Assembly (NCBI GenBank): GCA_043228905.1
Contig: JBHGNT010000020.1
Coordinates: forward strand, 13,764,001 to 13,828,000
DNA: 64,000 nt
Source: Azolla caroliniana
Lineage: Eukaryota; Polypodiophyta
Reading direction: 5' to 3'
Shown here one piece after another: positions 57,301-64,000 of this stretch; position 1 is the first letter of the stretch; each line of letters opens with the position of its first letter. The notes under the pieces are model-generated. The model was given only the letters and a program-made list of their open reading frames with translations, ran no database searches and was not told the DNA's origin. The position numbers and the translations under genes are program-made.

Positions 57301-57694
57301 TCGAGGAAAGGATATCTTGAGGCTGACCCAATCGAATGCCGAGCAAACCAACATGACCATTATCTTCAATGCCTTCGTCTTGTGCCAACTCTTCAATGAG
57401 GTGAATGCTAGGAAGCCAAACAATATCAACATCTTCGAAGGGCTCACCGACAATCACTTGTTCATCGGGATCATGTTCACCACTTTGTTTCTTCAGGTCA
57501 TCATCGTCGAATTCCTCAACAAGTTTGCAACGACAATTAGCCTCAAGTGGCAACAGTGGCTCATATCCATTGCCATTGGATTTATAAGTTGGCCCCTTGG
57601 TGCCATTCTAAAGATCCTCTTTACCGAGAACCGGATCCGTTCAATTCAAGTGTTGTATGCTTACCTCAAGTCTCGGAGCCACCACTTACCATAG
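54344..57694 (+). CDS. Autoinhibited P-type IIB Ca2+-ATPase (ACA8/9/10-like), intronless
   Basis: Calcium pump using ATP to export Ca2+ from the cytosol, in plants regulated by calmodulin binding to the N-terminus. 1116 residues in one frame; plant ACAs are about 1010-1090. A likely calmodulin-binding, autoinhibitory helix is at about 109-125 (LKKWKTVTLVLNATRRFR), of the ACA8/9/10 type. Transmembrane pairs: about 245-262 and 275-290, then 429-450 and 475-500 with the PEGLP motif. Actuator TGES 360-363. Phosphorylation site DKTGTLT with Asp534. Nucleotide-binding domain follows, then VTGDN, TGDGTNDAP 833-841, and five or six C-terminal membrane segments to about 1090. Start: the ATG at 54344 is the first in frame; a second at 54374 is also possible. 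ACA8/9/10 genes of angiosperms have many introns, so the intronless state suggests a retrocopy or lineage-wide intron loss. All catalytic motifs are intact. Confidence 0.94.
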   Translation: MDGQPQYIRGMESGGHTSVRVGADMAGPGVLPMAAQTAPVSPQPQFIRGTESPSSENASSWDILRKAKTNDEESQLGLFRQLDPKNEEEEYDDEINKNIEVKKGSPEALKKWKTVTLVLNATRRFRCSVHANFDENEKQKQDTAPEMLQKEAPTCQPALSPMSDGFKMSATQLTDLIRNRDLDSLRHLGDAPGISACLHTELERGIEGSVSDLENRKQAFGSNTYPQKPPRWFVSFLWDACKDPTLMILMVCALVSLVFGIRGHGWKEGWYDGASIAFAVILVVFVTSTSDYKQSLQFRALNEEKRNVQVQVMRGGRRLTVSIFDIVVGDIVILRIGDQVPADGIFVQGYSLTIDESSMTGESKPVNVNATTKPFLLSGCKVSDGFGTMLVTGVGVNTEWGQLMAVIGEEIHEETPLQVRLNGVATFIGKIGLIVAMLVLLILVIFYFIGHEDGSNNSGRFKAGKTSASDAVNSVVDIFAISVTIIVVAVPEGLPLAVTLTLAYSMKKMMVDRALVRKLSACETMGGATCICTDKTGTLTLNQMNIVKAWVAGDFRTDSLLRKHIVPDVFDLLLEGLAQNSSGNVFIPPQPSTEPEVTGSPTEKAVLMWGLKLGMDFEKIRARTVIVQVEAFNSTKKRGGVAVQSDVGKVRAHWKGAAEIVLHECESTVLEDSSTIPITECKRQDLLRVIEGMASESLRCIAFAYRDITKEQCDTTKGEWKIPESGLCLIAMVGIKDPCRPGVVEAVKICQDAGIRVRMVTGDNIFTAKAIAIECGILGEVGIAIEGPTFRNYNDEERKAKLHDIVVMARSSPSDKLLMVKTLREMGHVVAVTGDGTNDAPALHEANVGLAMGIQGTEVAKDSSDIIILDDNFASVVKVVRWGRSVYANIQKFIQFQLTVNVAALTINFVAAVSCGHVPLNAVQLLWVNLIMDTLGALALATEPPSDELMSMPPITPKAPIISPIMWRNILGQALYQIIILLVLQFRGKDILRLTQSNAEQTNMTIIFNAFVLCQLFNEVNARKPNNINIFEGLTDNHLFIGIMFTTLFLQVIIVEFLNKFATTISLKWQQWLISIAIGFISWPLGAILKILFTENRIRSIQVLYAYLKSRSHHLP

Positions 57695-58819
57695 ATGACA
57701 AATATACATTACAAATTAATGATACACACGATCATTTACAACAATATTGCCTCTTCTTGCGAACCGAAATTCAAAGTTGTACACAATCCTCTATAGTTGG
57801 TCAACTTGGTTGCCTTCATAGATGAGAATGTAAATAGTTTTGTCACTCATCGGTGAAAGAGCACCACAAATGTGCACACACAAATGTGCACACTTCACCA
57901 CAAATGTGCACACTTCACACCAATTTTTATTGTTGATCTATATTCCGTAGTGGAGGAACAAAAGGAAGGAAAGTATCAAGTTCCACTAAATTTGTATATT
58001 ATAAATACTTACTTGACGTTGCTAATAGCAATATTCAAAGTTGTATATAAAAAATGTATTCCACTTATCAAGCTTCTGGTGAAGTTCAAATGAGTGATGT
58101 AATTCATCCATGTGTACGCAAAAAGTATTGTTCCTTATTTGTAATACCATACTTGTAATGCCAGACATTGTTGAACCCAACAAGGATCATGAGTCATGAC
58201 CATCCGTGACTAAAGCAAATGCGCCAATGATCACACCATGGAGCCAATCAACATAACATTTGGACAAACAAATATAAAGTTCTATTCATGCTCTAGTTGT
58301 GAAAAGTCAAATCTTCCAAGGTGTCTTGTGCTTGAAATTTCCCAAAACACCTTTTATAGACATTCAAACTTGTCCATTGTGTTTGCATAAATACCTTTTG
58401 CCATTTCATCTTACATTTGTTGTGTTGGCATGTCTATTCATGATGTGTTCACATAAATACCTTTCACCATTTCATCTTAAATTAATACTATGAAGCAAGC
58501 AATGGTTTATCTTTTGCATGTTTGGCAACTTTATTCTTGTGCCTATAGGCATGTATCAAGTCTAAGCATCATGTTCAACTAGTAAACAATCGATGAGCAT
58601 AGGTCCCTTGTTTTCTCTATGGCATGCAATTTAATTGAGGCAAGGAAAGATCTTGTTTTATTGTGTGACCATTTGTATAAACCATCGAAATCGTGGTATC
58701 TAACGTAGCCGTTGTAAAACCCTAATTTGTAAGATAATCTTTGTATATTTTGCCCATATTTTTTTATCTTAATCGCGTGTTAATCATCATTCAAGTCATC
58801 GCTCATATAAAGTCCGAAG
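57695..58819. other. No gene seen; 3' flank of the ATPase gene
   Basis: AT-rich. Small direct repeats (CACAAATGTGCACACTTCAC at about 57868-57915; AAATACCTTT.CCATTTCATC at about 58390 and 58460). No poly-A tract or target duplication that would mark a retroposed copy is evident directly after the stop. Confidence 0.5.
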
Positions 58820-59070
58820 ACCTTGGTCGACATGTCTTTTCAGAACAAAGTTTTGTCCAACGAGTGTTTGTTTGACGAGTAAAGGTTGGCAAGACCTTTG
58901 GTCGGCGAGTCCTAAGGTTTATGAGCCCTTAGATTGACGAGCTCCAAAGGTCGACGAGTGGGAAAAGTCAATGAGCGAGAAAGGTTGAAGAGGGAAAAAG
59001 GTTGACGAGTCCTTTGGTCGATGAGCTTGTTCAACAAGCTTGTCCAATGAGCAAGAGTTTTCGACAAAAG
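58820..59070. repeat. Degenerate short repeat (GACGAG / CCTTTGGTCG)
   Basis: About a dozen imperfect copies of phrases such as GGTTGACGAGTCCTTTGGTC, AAGGTCGACGAG and CGATGAGC, spaced 18-25 bp. Some copies are inverted relative to others. Non-coding. Confidence 0.6.
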
Positions 59071-60439
59071 GACAACAAGAGGACAAAAAATCTTAATGAA
59101 AAAGAAGCTAAAGTGTTTCTAGAAGTGATTTTCATAGTTTTTTAACTAAGGGCTTATCCCCTCACATTGGGGTTGTCATTGGCCTAAACCTCTAGGAGCA
59201 ATTTTGTTGTATTACATTAAGTTTATTATCCATGTTGATGCCAATGTCTTCTTGGGTCATGCTACAGAGTATGGGTACTTAACATGCATGACGAAAACCT
59301 GTGATGTGTACACTCATAGTTGTATGGTATCCTTGGAAATTTGGGCAACGCATGTTTTCTTACACCATGTATCTGGTAGTTTCTCATCTCACGATGCTTG
59401 TGGTCCAAGGTGGGAGGTGTAAAGAGGAATATAGAGTGAAGGAACTACACTCACTAGTGATTAGTATGTTGCCATGCAACGGTTGGTTGTACAACACTCT
59501 TTTAATCTATTTATAAGTTTTACATATGATATTTCTATTGGTTCGCACTAATAAAGTTTTTCATTCGAAGAATTTAATCCCTTAACATTTTTCTCAAATC
59601 TTGTCTTAAAAGCAAAATGATCAATGTGGTTCCATTTCATCCATTTTCGAGCAAAGGTTTTGAGGAAATATTTGTGCACAGAGATAATTTCATTTAGGAT
59701 TTCTTTATGAAGGATGTGGGCCCACTTCTTGACTTGTTTATCGAGGATCAACCATAAACCTCGTACTTGAATCATGTTTGAGAAGGGCTCAAAGGCTCGA
59801 TAGACTTGTTCGACTCACTTAATGTATCATGTGTGTCTCCTTCCCAATATACTTTCGCAACATCATACTTATGTGGGTAGATTTACCTTGATTGCTAGAT
59901 AATCATTGTGAAGTCACGGTGTGTTGTTGCCTTTGGACCATTGTAGTTGCTAGTGAGTCCATTGTTTGGCCTAAAGTTGTTTGAAACATATTGTCTCCAT
60001 TCCTAAATAATTTAGCGCCATCATGCTTATGTGGGTGGATGTGGTTGCTAGAGAATCGATGTTATGGCATTGTGTGTTGTTGCCCTTGAGGCTTGGACCA
60101 TCATAGTGTTAATGAGTGTGTTTCTTGGCACGTGTTGCTATGTCCATGGAATTCTACCCGCCAAGGATGTTGCATGTGGGTAGTACATTATACCTTCTGG
60201 TCCAACATCTTGTTGATGAATGGAGGTCTCTATTTGAGGTGGTCAAAATATCCTATTCTAAGATTTCCTCCTACCACTAAGGGTGGTTTGGGAGAAATAT
60301 CTCTCTTTCATCATTCCTTTCGTTCAACCCAAGTTGGACTTCTTGGGCTATTGTATATGAGAATTTCTCTTTTAGGTAAGAGGTAAATTTATATTGCGAG
60401 TGGAAAATATTTTCATTAATAAGGATATTATTTTTGGTA
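59071..60439. other. No gene seen
   Basis: AT-rich intergenic DNA. A phrase around CATCATGCTTATGTGGGTGGAT appears twice (about 59870 and 60015), each followed by a GTTGCTAG.GAATC-like stretch, an imperfect duplication of about 145 bp. Short frames show no recognisable domain. Confidence 0.45.
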
Positions 60440-60900
60440 AGGTTGATCAGTATTCACTCATCGAAGGTGAACTCTAATCATTTATTGAAAATCTAGGAGA
60501 CATTAATGTTTTAGCACTCATTGAAAATTGAACTTGAACGATTCCTCGAAAATCTAGGACTTGTCGAAGGTAGAATTTGATGATCGTTGATGTTGATTCA
60601 TCAAAGTTGAGCTTTGAGCTTTGATGATTTGTTGAAATCGACGATTCCTCGAAGTTTTAGCACTCATTGAAGTTGAAGTTCAACAATTAGGCGAAAATTT
60701 AGGACCTATCAAAGGTAGACTTTGATGATTCATTGAAGTTGAACTCATCGATGTTGACTTATCAAACTTGAGTTTCGATGATTTGTTGAAAGTCTACGAT
60801 TTATCAAAGTTTTAATGCTCATTGATGTTGAGCTTCAAAGATTTGTGGAAAATCTAGAACTCGTCGAAGTTCGCTTTGATTATTTGTCAAAGTTCTAGTG
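60440..60900. repeat. Degenerate tandem repeat, about 150-bp unit, three copies
   Basis: The marker GTTTTA(G/A)(C/T)(A/G)CTCATTGA occurs at 60508, 60654 and 60809 (spacing 146 and 155). Within each unit shorter phrases alternate: TTGAAGTTGA.CTT, GATGATTTGTTGAAA, AATCTAGGAC and TCGAAG. A two-level repeat with heavy decay, non-coding. Confidence 0.65.
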
Positions 60901-61224
60901 GTTAGGTGGTCTTAAATGCCATGAGGTGGGTGTTATGTCGAGAAATCAGCCTTGTCAACCGTCTTTAAGCCTTGATATCCCCAACTTCAAGGTAAGGTTT
61001 TGTATCATTGATTAGCTAAACAAAATACTAATGACACGAAAAAAAAATTACCCCACTAAACAACAATTAAAATTTTGTGTGGAACCGTCATTCACACCAC
61101 TATTTTGTATGCCTTGGAATCTTATTAAAAGTTTGATCGGGCACTTGTTGACACCCACAACATACCAATTGTTTAGTAAAAAGGTTGGTTCTACCTACTT
61201 AACATAAAACATGAATATAATACT

Positions 61225-61309
61225 TGTTGGAAGCAATGTCGTCAGTGCGGAAGATCAAGAAGCACTCGATTCCTGTTTATTCCCTGTGTATGACAGTTTC
61301 TATGTCGTT

Positions 61310-61346
<37 letters not shown>

Positions 61347-61519
61347 CACAAAAGAGTCTTTATTTCATAAAGAAGAATAATACAACAACCAACCTCACAA
61401 AGAGGTTACAAGGTCACTATATATAGTGACCGACTTAGGGCAACTACCCTTTATGCTAATTACATAAATGGCCGAAACGGGATGGTGTGAATACGTCCAT
61501 TATACACATGTATTCGACA
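61225..61519 (-). repeat. 3' LTR of copia E
   Basis: 295 bp. In element orientation it starts TGTCGAATACATG and ends GCTTCCAACA. It contains a TATA-like CTATATATAGTG (near 61417-61428) and a GA/CT microsatellite (about 61315-61345). Confidence 0.85.
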
Positions 61520-61712
61520 CTCCCCCGTAATGGGCGTATACATGGGTTATCTAAGATTACAGGTATAGACTTAGGTTCTCGGACATATCAGCTTTGTTCG
61601 AGTCGGCAGGGTCCGAAGGCAGAAGACCGAACTGGTCGGGTCGGAACAGTTGAAGCCGATCATTAAGGAACTGATGTCGGTTGTCGGGAACCATCCTGCT
61701 CTGTGTCCGGCT

Positions 61713-64000
61713 CTAACCGGACTGGTTTGTCGTTACGCCCATCTGATGCCGAAGAGACCGAAAACGGTCTGCCGAAAGACACTTGGTCATTCCATCTGCG
61801 ACATTGTCGGTTGTGGATATTTTCTCTAGACCGATTTTCCCTGAAATGACGCAGTCCCGAACGAAGTGATATCGAACGTCGATATGTTTGGAGGCGTTGT
61901 GGTGAACCGGATTTTTCGACAAGGCAACAGCACCTTGACTGTCGCTGTAGACAACTGGAGCCGAGTCATGTTCGACTTGTCGAAACGTGTGCGCCAGCCG
62001 ACCGAGCCACAAAGCTTCTTTTACTGCGTCGGACGCAGCTACATATTCTGCTTCGGTCGTTGAGGTCGCTGTGCACTCCTGAAGTTTCGACTTCCACGAG
62101 ATTGCTCCATTGCCGAATTTGAAGCAGTATCCGGTTGTTGATTTCCGACTGTCTATACAGCCGGCGAAGTCCGAGTCGGTGTAACCGACTACGCCTGAGG
62201 TTCGGTTCGGACCGAAAAGAATGCCGTGATCTTTTGTGCCAGCCAGATATCTGAACACATGCTTGACTGCGTTCCAATGCGATCGGCCAGGATTGTGCAT
62301 AAATCTGCTAACGACTCCTACGGCATGAGAGATATCAGGCCGTGTCGCGACCATCAGGTACATAAGGGAGCCGACTGCCGGTGCATACGGTACCGACTTC
62401 ATATCTTCCCCCTCCGAACCGGATGTCGGGCAGTCTCGCTGAGAGAGCCGAAGATTCATAGGGAGCGGGGTTGAAGCAGATTTGGCTGATTGCATGTTGA
62501 AGCGTTCCAAGACACGTCCGATATAGTCGGTCTGAGACAAAAAAAGATGTCGTTTATCGCGATGCCGACTAATCTTCATGCCAAGGATGTGTCGTGCCGG
62601 ACCGAGGTCCTTCATGGCAAACTTCAACCGCAGTTGCCGAACGAGATCGGCAAGTTCGCCCGCGTGGCGTCCAGAAATTAGCATGTCGTCCACGTAAATG
62701 ATGAGGAAGATGGGTGATCCATCTTGAGATGTATTGGTGAAGAGACAATGGTCCTCATCGCTTTTGGAGAAGCCGATCGATTGGATGAAGTCGTCGAACT
62801 TCTTGTACCATTGTCGCGGTGCCTGTTTGAGGCCGTATAGACTCTTCCTGAGTCGGCAGACTAGATGTTCTTGGCCGGTCGCCACGAAGCCTTTTGGCTG
62901 CTCCATATAAATTTCCTCCTCGAGATCACCATGGAGGAAGGCTGTTTTGACATCTAGCTGAATCAGCTCCAAGTTGTCGGCTGCCACTACGCCGAGTAGG
63001 AAACGAAGGGTTGTCATTTTCACCACTGGTGAAAAGATCTCGTCGAAGTCGACGCCATATTCTTGTCGGAAGCCCTTCGCAACTAATCTGGCCTTGTACT
63101 TTGGGGTGGTCGAATCAGACGTCTCTTTTAGTCGATAAACCCACTTGCAAGGAAGAGCACGTCGGTTCCTAGGTAATTCGACCAGATCCCAAGTCTTGTT
63201 TGCCCGGATGGAGTGCATTTCCGACTCCATCGCCAGATGCCAGGTGGCTGAATCGACAGATGTCGATGCTTCTTCGTAAGACGTCGGTTCGCCGGCGTCG
63301 GTGAAGAAAATTCCAGGAGAATACCTCTCCGGAGGTTGCGACAGTCTCTCGGATCGTCGAGGTATGATTGGACTGGTCGCATCGGGTATCGAGGTCGGAT
63401 GGTCCGAAACCGAATCATTCGGCTGTGCCGAGTCAGAGTTGTCCGAGTCGGTAGTGTAAGGTTCAGCTACCCGTGGAGCGGACCGTGTGTTGAGAGCGGG
63501 GCCTTCTTGAAGGGTCGGCACATCGGAGAATGTTACCCTTCGGACTTCGATCGGTTTTTCGACTGATGGATTCATAGCCGACTCGTTGAACACAACGTCC
63601 GAACTTCGAACGATTTGTCTGCGTTCGGGGTCCCAGAGTCGGTATCCCATTTCGCCGTCTGATCCATATCCAAGGAAAATGCATTTCCTGGACCGAGGTG
63701 CAAGTTTTCGGCGATCATCTTTCGGAATAAGGGCGTACGCCTCGCATCCGAAGATCCTCAGCTTGTCGTAATTCGGCTTACTGCCGATCCATAGTTCCTG
63801 AGGAATTTGAAGTCCTAGAGGTCTACTTGGCGACATATTGATTATGTGTACTGCCGTGAGTAGAGCCTCTGCCCAGAAGCCATCCGACAGTCGGGAGTGT
63901 TGGAGCATGGAAACTATCCGTTCTTGGATTGTCCGATTCATTCGTTCTGCAATCCCGTTTTGCTCCGGACTGTGTGGTGCCGTAAATTCACGTCGGATGC
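61713..64000 (-). CDS. Copia E Pol (partial): integrase end, RT, RNase H
   Basis: The frame is open from the window end (about 63998) to the stop at 61713, about 762 residues. It starts within the integrase catalytic core (EFTAPHSPEQNGIAERMNRT, where E of AER is the catalytic Glu), then WAEALLTAVHIINMSPS, GCEAYALIPKDDRRKL and the GYR(L)WDP region. RT: WVYRLKETSD, FLHGDLEEEIYMEQPKGF, LYGLKQAPRQWYKKFD, active site IIYVDDMLISG. RNase H: GYTDSDFAGCIDSRKSTTGY, TEAEYVAASDAVKEALWL, SKHIDVRYHFVRDCV. The end matches the copia D relic at 51841. Host role: self-copying of the element; no host function. Confidence 0.93.
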   Translation of the reverse strand, partial: IRREFTAPHSPEQNGIAERMNRTIQERIVSMLQHSRLSDGFWAEALLTAVHIINMSPSRPLGLQIPQELWIGSKPNYDKLRIFGCEAYALIPKDDRRKLAPRSRKCIFLGYGSDGEMGYRLWDPERRQIVRSSDVVFNESAMNPSVEKPIEVRRVTFSDVPTLQEGPALNTRSAPRVAEPYTTDSDNSDSAQPNDSVSDHPTSIPDATSPIIPRRSERLSQPPERYSPGIFFTDAGEPTSYEEASTSVDSATWHLAMESEMHSIRANKTWDLVELPRNRRALPCKWVYRLKETSDSTTPKYKARLVAKGFRQEYGVDFDEIFSPVVKMTTLRFLLGVVAADNLELIQLDVKTAFLHGDLEEEIYMEQPKGFVATGQEHLVCRLRKSLYGLKQAPRQWYKKFDDFIQSIGFSKSDEDHCLFTNTSQDGSPIFLIIYVDDMLISGRHAGELADLVRQLRLKFAMKDLGPARHILGMKISRHRDKRHLFLSQTDYIGRVLERFNMQSAKSASTPLPMNLRLSQRDCPTSGSEGEDMKSVPYAPAVGSLMYLMVATRPDISHAVGVVSRFMHNPGRSHWNAVKHVFRYLAGTKDHGILFGPNRTSGVVGYTDSDFAGCIDSRKSTTGYCFKFGNGAISWKSKLQECTATSTTEAEYVAASDAVKEALWLGRLAHTFRQVEHDSAPVVYSDSQGAVALSKNPVHHNASKHIDVRYHFVRDCVISGKIGLEKISTTDNVADGMTKCLSADRFRSLRHQMGVTTNQSG

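Larger units (their letters stand above)
61225..64000 (-). mobile_element. Element E: 3' part of a copia retrotransposon, continues beyond the window
   Basis: Contains the end of integrase, complete RT and RNase H, a polypurine tract (TTACGGGGGAG, near 61520-61530) and the 3' LTR. The 5' LTR, gag, protease and integrase core lie to the right of the window. The pol frame has no stop, so E may be intact. Confidence 0.9.

Noticed and set aside
55390-57553. Minus-strand frames across the Ca2+-ATPase
   Set aside because: Antisense shadows of a strongly conserved coding sequence.

Overview
The window is nuclear DNA of a land plant, most likely a vascular plant. Three protein-coding genes of plant type with conventional GT..AG introns or long open frames can be read, and they sit in an AT-rich background full of plant LTR retrotransposons, LINE remnants and CT/AT microsatellites. 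The sequence alone does not fix the species; the unusual Ty3/gypsy lineage and the repeat style would fit a fern, a gymnosperm or another plant with a large genome, but this is an impression.

Layout. 1-12 kb: LINE remnants and a complete ten-exon aldehyde dehydrogenase gene of the ALDH3 type (3554-6807, minus). 12-19 kb: no gene seen, a few short repeats. 19.0-23.9 kb (minus): a ten-exon membrane-anchored RING-H2 gene resembling SIS3, with a LINE relic in one intron. 24.6 kb: a 61-bp minisatellite. 25.3-52.3 kb: one nest of retrotransposons. 52.3-57.7 kb: upstream region and a long intronless P-type Ca2+-ATPase gene of the plant autoinhibited (ACA) type (54344-57694, plus). 57.7-61.2 kb: no gene, degenerate repeats. 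61.2-64 kb: the 3' half of a copia element with an intact pol frame that runs off the window end.

The nest. The outer shell is a decayed copia element (D; 5' LTR at 25306, 3' LTR at 52151). Inside it lie the start of another copia (H, 27433-28394), a Ty3 element (A, 28395-35808), a gag-only non-autonomous element (B, 35809-40633), an older chromovirus-like Ty3 element (C, 40634-51840), and, inserted into the leader of C, a complete young Ty3 element (F, 43861-51024). The middle of D and the 3' half of C are missing, apparently deleted at the A/B junction.

A, B and F are relatives. Each carries an 18-nt primer binding site matching the 3' end of plant tRNA-Trp, the same style of polypurine tract and homologous Gag. 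A and F place Gag-protease and RT-RNaseH-integrase in two frames joined by the same GATTTTTAG site, which predicts -1 frameshifting. Their protease has DHG instead of DSG/DTG, and their RT has FLDD at the active site. F has two identical 717-bp LTRs and no visible lesion. A has one stop codon in each frame and mosaic LTRs. B keeps only gag followed by GC-rich repeats. This family is the most interesting content of the window.
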